NCBI GenBank assembly: GCA_050084515.1
Contig: CM114275.1
Location: 23,746,001-23,810,000 of the forward strand
Reading direction: 5' to 3'
From: Blasia pusilla
Taxonomy: Eukaryota; Marchantiophyta; Marchantiopsida; Blasiales
Length of the DNA stretch: 64,000 nucleotides
The first letter of the stretch is position 1; each line of letters starts with the position of its first letter. Below the pieces are notes generated by a model, which worked only from the letters and a program-made list of their open reading frames with translations, did not search any database and was not told the origin of the DNA. A program made the position numbers and the translations under genes. Of the stretch, positions 9,769 to 21,835 are shown piece by piece.

Positions 9769-9941
9769 AGCAATCAAAAATTGGATCAAAAACTTACGTA
9801 TTCATTGCATGCATTGCCATCTCCACCGCTGCCATGTGATACGGAAATGGATGGAGCACGACTGTCCTCACGCATAAATGCACCTCCAATGAAGGGCGCT
9901 CCTTTGCAAATTGAGACCACGCCATGTACTTGTGGTTCCCA

Positions 9942-10542
9942 TGTCGTGCGCATACACATCGCTACACAACATACATCGTTGTCATCGGACATACACACAA
10001 ACACGCACAATCCTATCCTAACTCATGGCATCCAAACAACGAGACAAGAAGTACCAAAACATCTCCAATAAAATATGATCCAATCTCTCTCACAATACCA
10101 TAATTCTCACATGTGTGCACTGTCACGTGTCTCTCTCAATGTCAAACCAAACCCACTCTCCTAATAAGAGGCTCGGGTTACACACACAAGGCAAGCAAGA
10201 ATGAGCTCTCAAGATCTCTCTCCTTGAGGTATACCCCTTCCCTCTCCCGAGCTCTCTCCATGGTAACCTATGCTCCCAATTCACCTTCTTGGCTCTTGAC
10301 CTGATGTAGGAGGTCAAGGCCCACTTACCAAAAATACAAATTCGATCATTTACTCAAAATGTTACTTACCTAAAATAGTAAGGTTCTCAATATGGCTATA
10401 AATGAGCCGAAACGAAGGGGAAACCTACTCTCTCAGGTTTCCCAAGGCCTCAACATGTCATCCTCGACCTTCTAAGCATGTATTCCACTTCTCCCAAAGG
10501 CGCTCTACTAGATCTCACCGATCTATCCTAAAAGACGTGACA
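9942..10542 (-). repeat. LTR of the PHD-type gypsy family
   Basis: Read on the minus strand it starts TGTCACGTCTTTTAGGATAG at 10542 and ends with GATGTGTATGCGCACGACA at 9942. The same order of blocks is found on the plus strand at 55627-56305, including the AGAGAGAGATCTTGAGAGC and TTGTTTGGATGCCATGAGTT words. The two copies are inverted relative to each other. The sequence beyond its end (TGGGAACCACAAG on the minus strand, from 9941 down) could be a primer-binding site. Confidence 0.7.
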
Positions 10543-10960
10543 CCCATCCTAGATAAAGAAATAGAGGTTCCGCATCGAGCTGTATTGGGTTCCTTCAATA
10601 TCTCTTCTAAACTCCTCATCTCTTATCCTCCACAATGTGTCCAAGGCCTCAAAGTCTTCTTCCGTCACCAGAGCTACGTTCCATATTCATCATAAGGCTG
10701 AACATAGAACGGAAGGAAGTTGCCAACGTAGGATGTTGTTGCTATCGACTCCTTCAACTTTGCAATGTCCTCGTCTTATTGAATTTCATGGACATACTCC
10801 ATTTTCCGCAGCCGACAAAGTGGAATTCTTGGGGACTTTTGGCTGTCCACCACTGCCATATGCTTAACAACCTACCACAATGGCGATAAAGTAAATAAGC
10901 AAATATTTTAATTTTTTTTTGATTTAGAAAGAAATTGAGAATGTGATCTCACAAATGCCG
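10543..10960. other. Stretch without a recognised gene
   Basis: An open plus-strand frame at about 10637-10867 reads like protein (LIEFHGHTPFSAADKVEF) but has no start, no splice context and no family I know. It may be a captured fragment or chance. Confidence 0.3.
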
Positions 10961-10968
10961 CATTCTTC

Positions 10969-12541
10969 TTACCCGCTCGAAGATTGGGTCAATGTCCAAG
11001 CCGTCCAGCAGCTCTGGGATAGTAGGTGGCAAGTCCATAGGAAATTCATTGATGCAATAAAGGTTGATTTCTTCCACCGGGTCAAGGACAATGACAACTC
11101 TTCTCTTGCTTCTTTAGAGATGTCCACCATCTCCACACTTATTGTCCTCATGACCTCGTCGTCCGTCTCCTCAACTTTTTCCGTTTCCTCGGTCCTTTTT
11201 AAGTTCATGGTGTCCCCAAACCTTATCGGAGATATTTCCTCCATCTCAACGTAGTCCGTTGGACAGGTAGGGCTTTCTTCAATAGCGATTGCTTTTTCCC
11301 TCCAAGCTTTCGCCAATTCTGCTCTCCCTAATGGAGGCGTCGAGACGCTTCTTCTCTCGTTTCTCATCCGTGACTCTTTTCTTCAAGGCCTTAGATGCCT
11401 CAGCCTCCGTAATCTGCTTTGAGAGCTCCTGCAGAGCAAGCTTTGCCACAACCTCTTGCTTGTGCATTTCTGCTTCCCTTTCCCGCTCCTCTATTTCTTG
11501 TTGCCTAATCTCAATTGCCGAGCGAGGGCCAGGAGATGGCGACGCATGAGTCCTTATGGACTTGAGAGTGACGCTCCCTACCTTTGTTGCTTGTGTTTTC
11601 TTCCTTGTCATGGTGCACGTTGAGTCAGTCTTCTTCCTTGTCAATGTTATTTACACTTGTGCACTCCATAAATCCGATCGACTGCCTAACCCCTCGAAGC
11701 CTCAACGCAGAAAGGGAATGCTTGGCAATGAGGACATCAATGGCCTCCCGATGGTATGGTCGCACCAACCTTATATGGAGTTTTTGCATTCTTTGGGGGT
11801 AATTGTGATATATTGACTAGTCCATTGCACTCTAGATATGGGCAGCCTGGACTTCTACACTCTAGGGCTCCAACGTATTGGTGGCGAGAAACAATCCAAG
11901 GACCACTTGGAATTTGGAGCACTAGCCCGTTGAAGCCTGCACCATCGATGACAATCAAACTTTTGTTCCATACCCTTCAAGCGTCCTCCATCTTTCTTTT
12001 GAGCAGCACCAGCAAGTGGAGGCAACTCAAAAATGCAATTACCATCGTAGGTGGGCGGCAGCTCATCGACAAGAATGTGCTTGAATATTTTAAAGAGCAG
12101 AGACGGCAACAAACTATTGCCCGAAACTCGCAACAGGAACGAGTAGGCACACGCAGGGTTTGGTTGGTGTCCAGGAGATCATGTGAGGTGAACAATATCC
12201 GGAATCTCTTCAGGAAGTACGACATTGTCACGAACGTGTGAAGTTGGAGTTGATGCTGGATCTATAGAGCTGGGAGTGGCAAATGTAGAGCTGGATGCAC
12301 TAGGAAATTGCAAACCTTCGACTTGGGAAACATAAGGCTTTAGAGGCAAGCCATAAACTTTGTATTGACCATTTGAGTGAGGTAGGAGATTCCATAATTT
12401 AGAGTCTCCAATATTTGGTTTGACTGTCTCACCTGCAACGTCCTCTCTACCATCCACTCTAACATCCTTGGAAACAAAGATTATTCCAATTTGGAGAAGA
12501 AATCGTAGTGCGAGGAAATTTTCATCCAAGATGACTGCCAC
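10969..12541 (-). pseudogene. Decayed minus-strand coding region, function unknown
   Basis: Several protein-like blocks read on the minus strand in the same direction as the methyltransferase-like gene. In order: YKVYGLPLKPYVSQVEGLQF (about 12365), a helical block ELPPTYDGNCIFELPPLAG (about 12060), then VIDGAGFNGLVLQIPSGPW with GALECRSPGCPYLECNGLV, a Cys-containing finger-like piece (about 11950-11800). A strongly charged coiled coil follows (RQQEIEEREREAEMHKQEV, about 11510) and then an acidic tail (ISPIRFGDTMNLKRTEETEK, about 11240). They are in different frames. They could be upstream exons of the same gene as the blocks at 8.3-5.2 kb, which would make one gene or element of more than 7 kb; that link is inference. 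Confidence 0.4.
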
Positions 12542-12743
12542 AGGTGAGTTTCACATGATTATCCATTTTCAGATAATTCCACCAAGATGAGAATGAGAAT
12601 AAGAAAAAGAATGAGAATGAGAATGTTTAATTTATAGTGAATAGTGATCGTTATTCTTCTGACAAAAATCAACTGACAAGTTGTTGGTTGGAAGGTGAGA
12701 TTTTTTGATGTTGTGGATTCCCCGGGGATTGATCACATTGAAA

Positions 12744-13008
12744 CCTATTGAAGTCTGACTAGTTGCAAATTTTTGGAATCCAAATGGTTAAGAATTTTGG
12801 ACTTGGACAAGTTGCAACTCGTCAGACTCAGACGGGTTGCAAAGCCACAGAGTTTGTCCAGTTACAAACAAAATATTTTCCGCCACTTGCAACCCATCAG
12901 AGTTCGAGTGCGACTTGCAACTTGTCGGAGTCCGTTGGGTTGAACGGGATTCTCGGTTGGTACCCCCTGCCCGTGCAACTTGACTAGTTCCGTCGAAGTT
13001 AGGTTGCA
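12744..13008. repeat. Palindromic repeat cluster 3 (about 5 copies)
   Basis: Copies start near 12744, 12813, 12888, 12916 and 12973. The one at 12813 has the full TGCAACTCGTCAGA to GACGGGTTGCA layout. The copies at 12888 and 12916 are nearly abutting. A last half-site GGGTTGCAC lies at about 13063. Confidence 0.75.
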
Positions 13009-13297
13009 CGTGGACCTCGAATGGATTTCCTACATGGTTCGTTGGACGTCCGATGAGTATAATGGGTTGCACTTTTCCCACATGCAAAGCACCGTAACGA
13101 CCGACGTCGCCGTCCATGAAACGGTTCCCACGAACCAACGGTCAGCTCAATTGCTCGAAAATTATAAAAAGAAGAGAGTTCGCTCATTTCCCTTTTTCAT
13201 TCCGCGATTTCAGTTGGAGCTCTTCCTCCACCAAAGAGTCCTCCCAGAAGTTGAGGTCCCCGTGTCCGCTGATCACCTTGGTTACTCGGAGCCCTTC

Positions 13298-13530
13298 GTT
13301 AGAAGGTAATGATGCTCCAACATACGACGCTTTGAGAGTTGGGTTTAGGCAAGCCCCTCCGTTGGAAGGTCACGACGCTTTGAGAGTTGGGTTTAGGCAA
13401 GACACTCCGTGGGAAGGTCACGACGCTCCAACACACGACGCTTCGAGAGTTGGGTTAAGGCAAGCCCCTCCGTGGAAGGTCACGAGGCTCAAAAAAATGA
13501 GGTTTTGAGTGTTGGGTTTAGGCACTCGGA
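13298..13530. repeat. Degenerate tandem repeat, four units of 48-63 bp
   Basis: Units begin at 13298, 13361, 13409 and 13472 with GTTRGAAGGT-like or GTGGAAGGT words and carry GAGAGTTGGGTTTAGGCAAG. Unit lengths differ (63, 48, 63 and about 58 bp) because a CTCCAACACACGACG block is present or absent. Confidence 0.8.
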
Positions 13531-13589
13531 GTGTGTCCAACATACATATTTTTCATTGTGCACAACTATGGTTCCACGTCCGAGTACAC

Positions 13590-14640
13590 CAGGCTAGTAG
13601 TTCATGTTGGCTCCAACAGTCATCTTGTTACCGGTGCAATTAAGAGACACATCAAGGAGGATGTGGCAAAGAAAGTGGTTGAGGTATATAGAAACTCTCC
13701 GAGATCAAAGCCCGGAGTGATCAAGTTGACAACAACATCAAAAATTTGTGAACAATTGCTTGAGTCCCTAGCCAAGGCGAGATCACGGCAAGTGAGGAGA
13801 AACACCTCTATAAAAATCTTGCATTTCTCGTTGATCCTGAATGCTTTAGGAACTTGTTGCGTCAAATACGAGTACTTGGTGGAAAGACGGCCGAAATGGA
13901 TGTCATTGCTAGAATCAAGGCTAACTCCATATGTCCATTTATTCAGAGATGGTAGTTCATGGGCCAGGGAGGCGAGGGATCTAGAGCTTATGTCTTCAAA
14001 ATGTCAACAATAGGGCCATCCAGTGGCCTCGATCTTATTGATCGAATGAGGGATGGGGAAGATCTTTACGGCAGTTGGGTAAGCTTTGATATTTGCTATA
14101 TAATGCTAAATGGATGGTTGACCATGGATGCTCACGTATATGACCATGTGGAGAAGGGACTCAAAACCATATTTGTCTATGAGGTAAAAGCAGAAGATGT
14201 TGGCAATTTGAAGATGTGTTGGTTACTCTTATTGGAGGTGGTGAAGGAAAACAAAAGGCCACCTCCATAAATTTATAGATTCATGGCAAATAATGCATAA
14301 TCGGAATCTCGACCGGAATGGATTGCTGTCAAGGAAGTGTTCTAGGATGGAGAAGTTCAACCAGAGAGGGAAAGGTCGGATGCTTTCCATTGGCAATAGT
14401 CTGTGACCCAATACATCAAATCTTGCATTAAGGAGAATAAGAGAATAGAGCATGTCGCTCTACTTCGACGCTGCAAGCACAACAATACCTTGAAACATGC
14501 CATGGAGTGTCAAGAAGAACTTCATGGGTGGTGGAGGAAGTATGCAATTGAGGGGAAGTACAAAGAGTTGTGCTCTTGGCTCAGTTGGTGGACCATACGA
14601 ATGAGACAATGGGGAAACTTCATGCCACAGATGCGTTCAG
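13590..14640 (+). pseudogene. Mutator-like (MULE) transposase, N-terminal and core remnants
   Basis: Blocks in plus-strand order, in changing frames. 13610-13790: SNSHLVTGAIKRHIKEDVAKK, split as SNSHLVTGAIKRH and IKEDVAKK, then YRNSPRSKPGVIKLTTTSK. 13833-13958: ECFRNLLRQIRVLGGKTAE and ARIKANSICPFIQRW. 14010-14160: SGLDLIDRMRDGEDLYGSW, LNGWLTMDAHVYDHVEKG. 14490-14640: MECQEELHGWWRKYAIEGK, WLSWWTIRMRQWGNFM. The order resembles plant MULE proteins, and the SWIM finger at 16640-16900 supplies their usual C-terminal end. Many frame breaks show that it is dead. Confidence 0.6.
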
Positions 14641-14668
14641 TTTTTCCTCCTTTCCAGCTTAGTCTATG

Positions 14669-15340
14669 TGCAACCTGTCGGAAGGATAGGGAATTCAAAT
14701 CTCATAAGCCAAGTAACCCGTCGGATACGACAGGTTGCATGAGTGTGCAACACGTCGGGACCCAAAAAATTGCATCAGTCTGCAACCCATCGGATCCCAA
14801 CCGGTTGCAAGTTGAAAGTAAGAAAGTATACTAGGTTTGCAAATAGCGGGACCCCGACAAGTTGCAAGCTGCAAGGATGCAAGTTAACTCAGTCTACAAC
14901 TCGTCAAATTCTGATAGATTGCATCACTGCAAATTAACTACTACTCGTCAAATTCCAACAGGTTGCAGAGCTTTGTGTGTCGATACTTCTTGCAAGCCAA
15001 CAAAATCCAACACGTTGCACATAGATTTTTGAGGCCGGACTAGCGTCCTACTTGCAACCCATAAAAAACCGACATATTGCACAGACATTCCTAGGATGCT
15101 TCTTACTTGCAACTCGTTGCAAGTCGGAGGCTGGAAAATCCATTTGCAACCCGTCAAATTTTGATGGCTTACATATGGATTTTCTAGGCCGGAGTGGCCA
15201 ATGTTACTTGTAACCCATCGGACTTCGACGGCTTGTAGTAGGAGGTTGTTGGGTGCTGCAACACGTCCAAAACCAACAAGTTGCATAGAAATTCATGGGA
15301 TGCCTCCGACTTGCAACCCGTCGGGTTCCGACAGGTTGTT
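14669..15340. repeat. Palindromic repeat cluster 4 (about 13 copies)
   Basis: Copies start near 14669, 14713, 14746, 14781, 14838, 14895, 14942, 15000, 15053, 15107, 15144, 15209, 15257 and 15312; some, such as 15000 and 15107, are half copies. The spacing is 33-65 bp, mostly about 50. The cluster begins 30 bp after the last MULE core block and ends before the next coding-like block at 15560, so it sits where an intron of that pseudogene may have been. Confidence 0.85.
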
Positions 15341-15559
15341 ATTTTCTTCGCTTCCAGAGCTTTTTCCGTTCCCTTCTCACATTTTCGTCGTTGCACGGAT
15401 TGAGCATTCATGAAAATGCCCTCTGCCCCAACACAAGTGGAGCCGAGAGTTTCATTCCTCTTGGAGGTCGTCACAAGCATGCTAAAGAATTTCACTCGTG
15501 GAGGCATGCCAACAAGACCAGTCAAGGGCAATGTTATAGTCTGCAACGTCACATATCTT

Positions 15560-16620
15560 CCTCACAAAAGACATAACCAAAGGAAAGGGACCTTCGATTT
15601 ACGAGCTCTATGTTAGGGCCGTTGTGAGATCTGATGATAAGAAATTGTATGTGGAAGCCTTTAATCGGTACGTAGCCAAAACTCCCCTCAAGCAAGATGT
15701 CCACATTGGTGGGGATATTTGTGGGCGCGTTTCAAGATGCCTCGTATAGATGGTTATAGAGCTATCTGAGTGAGACTCTTAGAGACTAGATAAGTATATT
15801 GACTTCAGGCAAGTGAAACTTCAACATCAAGGAACGAACCCGATAATTGATTTGGATGAAGAAAATACGCTGCCCAGAAATTTGGAGACACCAGATTGCT
15901 CTCAAATTTGAGCAGAAGTAACTTCTCCAAAATCAGTGAATGTTTTATTTCAAAACCCCTCCATTGTTGGAACTTCGCAACATCCGGTCTTTGGGGTAGT
16001 TCAATAGTATGGGATTCCAGTCATTGAGGTCGATTGCAACCTCAAAAGATGGCATATATCTTGAAGCAACCCTAGACGTGGATCCACTTGCAAGGAAAGA
16101 TCCGATGGCATTAGGAGAGCATGTTGCACTTTCCTGAATAAGAACTATACAAGGACTGGACGACCACTGCCTGTCTTCTAGGGGCTCAAAACCTTTTATC
16201 GTTTCATCAGGATCGGGGATCAATTGAAGTACTTCTTTTGCCCAAATGAATCATGCGCTTTCCAAAAGTCCTATCCGATTGCCATTAGAGCTCTAGGGAA
16301 TAACCCCACGATTTGGCCCATTGCTGTAGGTACCAATTGCACTCAGAAGAAAGTGGACAATCTTACAAGTGTCGGTTTCATACTTGTAGACGGAGGGAGT
16401 TTGGAGAATATTTAAATTATAGAGACTTTCTTATTTCAGATTCAACCCAAGATTGATGTCAACATGTACCTAAAGAAAGTGGATGATCTCAATCCACTAT
16501 TTATGTTCGAGTCAAGAAATAGGATGAAGAGAAACAAACCGTATAGGCCAACGGTGGAGAGAGCAAAGCGAATCGCATAAGCTCAAGAGGCAAACATGGA
16601 AATCATGGCCACAAAAGGCG
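15560..16620 (+). pseudogene. Coding remnants between MULE core and SWIM finger
   Basis: Protein-like blocks appear on the plus strand: GKGPSIYELYVRAVVRSDDK and KLYVEAFNRYVAKTPLKQD (15585-15700), then CAFQKSYPIAIRALGNNPT and IWPIAVGTNCTQKKVDNLT (16253-16370), and ESRNRMKRNKPYRPTVERAK (16509-16570). Stops and frame changes separate them. I cannot name a family. They may be a linker of the MULE protein or a captured host fragment. Confidence 0.35.
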
Positions 16621-16639
16621 TTCATGGTGGCAATGGAAT

Positions 16640-16900
16640 ATAAAGGTTATATTAGGTCAGGAACAATACTCTGATGTCAAATGTCACAGGGTGTATGTGA
16701 TACACATCTGTTGCTTTCCCACATGTTCTTGTGATGACTTTGTCCAAAGAGAGACAAGTGGGAAAAGGCATTTCCCTTGTAAGCACATCTACTATATGTT
16801 GCTTGTAGTTTTGAAAGAGTCAAAGGTAGGAGTAGGAATCCACAAACCAATTTTGTCCTTGAAAGAAGTGCGAAGTATTTTAAACAAACCACTTTGAGGA
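16640..16900 (+). pseudogene. SWIM zinc finger end of the MULE remnant
   Basis: The frame at 16691-16897 encodes HICCFPTCSCDDFVQRETSG, KRHFPCKHIYYMLL and a tail. The pattern CxC, then a spacer, then CxH with a following hydrophobic helix is the SWIM finger found at the C-terminus of MULE and FAR1/FHY3-type proteins. It is the expected last part of the transposase remnant that starts near 13590. Confidence 0.65.
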
Positions 16901-17075
16901 TGCAAAATAAGGTCTTAGATTGTACTTTCAATTGCCATAATGTTCACTATGAGCTTGAATTCTATTCAGCCAAGGGAAAATGATAGATTTATTCTAGACC
17001 TTGGATGGAAAAAGTGATTTGTTCCACATTTGTGATTCCATTGATTTTTCAAGTTTTTTTTTATTTTATGCAACT

Positions 17076-17103
17076 TGCAACCCGTTGGATTGAGACGGGT
17101 TGC
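17076..17103. repeat. Isolated copy of the palindromic repeat
   Basis: TGCAACCCGTTGGA, centre, then GAGACGGGTTGC. It is the rightmost copy seen. I found none between 17.1 and 64 kb. Confidence 0.8.
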
Positions 17104-17327
17104 CAGAATATGGAGGAGGAAAAAAATTCTAAGGGAGTGACTAAGCACAGAGAACAAAAGTGCAAAAATATTCACAAAAAAATCTTTCTCTCTTCACCCG
17201 ACGGAAACTCTCTTCAAATCACAAGAAGCTCTCTTAAAAAAATACTATCTCTTTGGGTTGAAGATAGTTTCTCTCTCCACTCCTCATCTCTCCTCTCTCT
17301 TTTCTTTCTCTCCTCTTACCGCACCTC

Positions 17328-17596
17328 CACACTCAGACACCACCATGGAGAACAAAATTTTGCAATGATAGAATGAATGGAGGTTAGTCCCCTTTTCAAT
17401 TATATAGGATATGTACAAGCAGCCCTAACCCTAATCTTAACCATAGTCTCAAGTTAGACTAACTGTGATTAACTAACCCTAGTTAAGATAATCGCGCTTA
17501 ACTGACTAACCAAGATTAAGCTTTCCTACTTCGTGTGAGTACCAAATATAGCAATTTTGGTGTCTCATGAGTTTGACTATAACTCAATCTTCAATA
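17328..17596 (-). repeat. 3' LTR of decayed copia element A (truncated)
   Basis: Matches the LTR at 21836-22149 from ACACTCAGACACCACCATGG to the inner end TCAATCTTCAATA. The outer 60 bases are not recognisable, being either deleted or replaced by CT-rich sequence. On the minus strand the LTR starts TATTGAAG rather than TG, and both copies share this. A polypurine tract (AAGGGGGAG on the minus strand, 17597-17605) abuts it. Confidence 0.75.
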
Positions 17597-20500
17597 CTCC
17601 CCCTTAAACTCATATCGATATCTCTAACGCCTACATCATTTCTAAACATCTCAAACTTATCTCTAGACAATGCCTTTGTAAAGATGTGAGCAATTTGCTG
17701 ATCTGTACCTATATACACAAGATCAATTTCTCCTACAAGCACTTTCTCTCTGATAAAATGATAGTGCACCTCAATATGCTTTGTAGGAGCATGAAATACA
17801 GGGTTATTAGCAAGTTTGATGTTACTAATATTGTCTGCATATATTACACTAGGTCCTAAGTTACTAACACCAATTTCAACAAGTAATCGATGAAGCCACA
17901 CCGCCTCACATACTACATTGGTTGCTCCTCTCTATTCAACCTCAATTGAAGATAAATTGTAGGTTGCTTCTTTGAAGCCTAACTTATAGTTGCGTTTCCC
18001 AAAATAAATGAATAACTAGATGTGGAGTGTCGATTAGACACGTTTTCTGTCCAATCAGCATCTGTGAATCCTTATAATTATAAACTCGATGAAGGTTCAA
18101 ATTGAAGCCCGAATTGAACAGAGAATTTCACATACCGCATAATCCTCCTCACAACATCAAGGTGAGGTTTTCAAGGTGCTTGCATAAATTGGCTCACTAG
18201 GCCAACAACATAGCTCAAATTTGGCATGTTTATAGTCAGATACATCAAACTTCCAACCATGCGCATGTACATATTAGAATCTGCAAGCAACTCTCCTTCA
18301 TCCACTCTTAGCATTACACTATGGTCCAACGGTGTAGAGATTGGCTTACAAGCCGTCATACCATATTTTGAAAGCTTGTGAAGAGTACATTGTTGTTGTA
18401 GTAACCACATGCTCTCTCTAACCTTAATAAACTCAACACCAAGAAAGTACTTGAGTTCTCCCAAGTCCTTAATATCAAACTCTGCTTGTAACTTCAGCTT
18501 GACTTCTTGTACCATTTCTTCACTACTCCCAATAAACAAGAGATCGTCAACACACAACACAATGATAATTGTATGATCTTGTCCTCTCAAGACATATAAT
18601 GAGGAGTTAGAAACACATATCCTAAAACCCAACTCTTGTAGGACGTATAATCTTGCCATACCAAACTTTTGGAGCTTGTTGAAGCCCGTATAGGGCTTTC
18701 TTCAACCTCCATACGCAAAATGGAAATTCAAGATGCTCATATGCAAGTAGTTGAGTCATATATAACTCCTTATATAGATCTCCATTCAAGAAGGCATTCT
18801 TGACGTCCATGTGATGTAATCTCCACTTCTTACTTATTGCAACCAATATTCTCGTAGTCGCCATCTTTGCAACACGGCCAAATGTTTCCTTATAATCGAT
18901 GTCATATTGTTGTGCATAGCCCTTAGCCACCAATCTCGCTTTGTATCTGTTACCTATACCATCTTGATTGCGCTTGATTTTGTAAACCCATTTGCAACCA
19001 ATAACTTCCTTATCAGAAGGTATATCAACCAGCTCCTCAGTTTGTTGATGTCTTAATGCAACAAGCTCTTCCTCCATAGTTTCAATCCATTCGACTTTAC
19101 TTGTAGCTTCTTCAAAATAACTCGGCTCCTCTTCTTCAAAATAACTCGGCTTCTGTTCTTGAAAGATAGTCATCATATATGCATGATGTGTTGCAAGGAA
19201 ACCTTCATTTATGAATCTATGAACAAGATGTATGACTCTACTTGATCTATGAAGTTGTTGTTCAAAGGTAGATGCCTCTAACACCTTACTTGAGCTCTAA
19301 CTAGTGTCAATAGACTAAATACGTATTCTTCCCATCCATGGACTCACAGATTTAACTAACAAATCTAGGACCTCTCCTAATCCTATACTAGTACTTGGGA
19401 TATTTAAGGCAATGTCCGTTGGTTTACAATCATATTCTCCCCCTCAACAAACGAGTTTAGAGGTGGAATAGTCTCAAATGGAGCATACCATGACTTTAGT
19501 TCATCAAAGATAACATTGTGACTAATAATAAGTTTCATAGAGGATGGAATGTAGCATTTATACCCCTTAGTTGCATTAGCGTAGCCAATGAATATACATC
19601 TTTCAGATTTGGGGTCTAATTTCTAACGTCTTTCAAAAGGAACATGAGCATAATAAATACAACCAAATACTTTCAAGAAGGAAAAATCAGGTTTGTTTCC
19701 TATAAAGACTTTAAATGGAGTCTTATCATGAACTCTTGCGGTAGGAAAATGAAATCTAACTTGTTTTCCAAACTGGCAAGCAGAACATACCTCTAACGTA
19801 GCAGGACTCGCTAATTTAGGAAGTCCTATTACTAGATTAGATGATGAAAGACTATGTAATCTTTGAAGATATATATGTCTAATTCTCTTATGCCTCACAC
19901 TTAGATCTGTGTCTTGTTGGTCAGTTTGACCTTTCATTGTTGTTTGAATCTCTGGCATAGAAACATCTTATTTGAACATTCTGCCAAATCTAGTTCTTTT
20001 GGTTATGGTAGTCTGGTCATCTGTTGTTTCATTGAAACAACCATCCGTGTTAAACTTCATTTGATAACACTATTATATTATTTTTCCTATAGAGATCAAG
20101 TTTCTGCAATGGTAGGAACATAGAGAATATTTCCAAGAGCGAAAAGACCATCTAATGTTATTGGAACTTTATCGATATGCGTGATATGATGTTGAGTGTC
20201 AACTTTAGTGAGCATAATTACAGGATCTTTCATCGGCTCCATACTACCAAACCATTTAGCTTGTGAGGTCATGTGATTTGATGCACGAGAGTCAACATAC
20301 CAATCTGTTGTCGAGTCTTTCTTTACCATTGCTCCCATATAATGAGTCATAACCAAGAGCTGCTCAATTTATGAATGTTGTTGTTCTTGGAACTGCCCTT
20401 GGTGTTGTTGCTCCACATAGCTTTGTTGTTGTAAGGCTCTTGTTCTCATATCTGCCTTCTTCTTGAAGCAAAAATTTTCCTAGTGATCCTTTATCCCATA

Positions 20501-21823
20501 GTAATTGCAAGTTCCAAGGGGCCTCTGTTGCTGACCTCAACCTTAACGGTTTCCACCATCACCATATTATGATTGTGTCTGGTACTGATTCGTAGCTGAT
20601 TGAGTGAAATTATATTGAGTGTCTCTTCCTCCATATGTTTGATATCCACCACAACCATGGAAGCTTCTATCACGATCCATGCCTCTATTTGATCCATAAC
20701 TTGCAAATAGCGCACTATCTTATAGACTATACGAGCTACAGTTGCCTACTAAGCGCATCTCTTCACTGATTAACAATGTGACTAACTCTTGAAAGGTTGG
20801 ATACTTCTCTCTCATAGAGATAGAGGTCTCAAAGGATTTGTAATCCTTTGGAAGGCTTTGAAGAGTGAACAAAATCAGATCATCATCTTCTACTGTCACT
20901 CCAATGTTATTCAACTGATCAACAATATGTCTAATACTCAAAACATAATCATTGATGCTTTGCGATCCTTTCCTCACTTTTTTTAATTGTTGTTTCAATT
21001 GAAGCTTTCTAGCCTTTCTAAATGTGTCGAATAGCTTTTCGAGTGCATCCTACGTCTCTTTCGGATTATCAACATCTTAAATATGACATATCATTGGCAA
21101 ACTGATGGTTATTGAAATATAAAGGATTACTAGCCTTGAGCGTTTGTTCCAAGCGCAAACATTCAAGTCCAGTGAGTCACCTTCCGGATTGGCCTCATTA
21201 TCTATGGCAAGCTCCCATAGTTCTTGACTCATGAGAAATTATTTCATGCAAAACTTCCAGACATTGTAATTCTGCTTATCTAGCTTTTCGCCTATAATAA
21301 GTGTCGAGGAATACTCCATAACGAACGATTTCACCCACAACAAACATAATTTCAGGCTCTCCACTCTTCCAATTGAAGCATAGACTACTCTTATACTGAA
21401 ATCGACCTAAAATTTGCCAAAATTGATCAACTATATGAAAGAACTAGTCAAAATTGGCTTGTAGAGAGCAAACTGCACAACTTTTCTTCACTAAGTGTAC
21501 TTTACTACTTTGAATTGCTATTGCAGGAGCTCAGAATGTCAAAATTGAGCAATTTTGGATGTGTTGGAAAGCTCTTAACGAGCTCTACAAGATTGTTACA
21601 TCCATCCTTTTGTATTATTTTAATCAATTAGGACCTAGATGGCTAAATCGACCACGAAAACCCTAAAAAATACCTCCAAAGTTTTATCACCGTCAAAGCT
21701 CCACCTGAAATCTGCACCCACTGAGCTCTGAACAAAATTTCCTTATTCTTAACTGAAATTGTGCCTTCTTTTGCTTCTCTTCTCTCCTCAAATACCAAGA
21801 ATTTCAAGTGATGTTCTCCTTTC
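17597..21823 (-). pseudogene. Copia element A, gag-pol, decayed
   Basis: The copia order is complete when read on the minus strand. Gag (UBN2-like) at 20998-20720: QSINDYVLSIRHIVDQLN, LPKDYKSFETSI. Protease region at 20356-20096: DWYVDSRASNHMTS, where the catalytic DSG is DSR. Pre-integrase and integrase pieces at 19958-19623: RIRHIYLQRLHSL, SACQFGKQVRFHFPTARVHD. Reverse transcriptase at 19284-18171: GCKWVYKIKRNQDG, YKARLVAKGYAQQ, MDVKNAFLNGDLYKE and IIIVLCVDDLLFIGS. RNase H end at 17901-17584: GPSVIYADNISNIKLANNP, HIEVHYHFIREKV. Most of the integrase core is missing and there are several stops. Confidence 0.85.
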
Positions 21824-21835
21824 GCTCTGATATCA
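21824..21835 (-). other. Primer-binding site of copia element A
   Basis: On the minus strand TGATATCAGAGC follows the LTR end (TTTTCTACA) directly. It differs by one base from TGGTATCAGAGC, the complement of the 3' end of plant initiator methionine tRNA, the usual copia primer. Confidence 0.75.
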
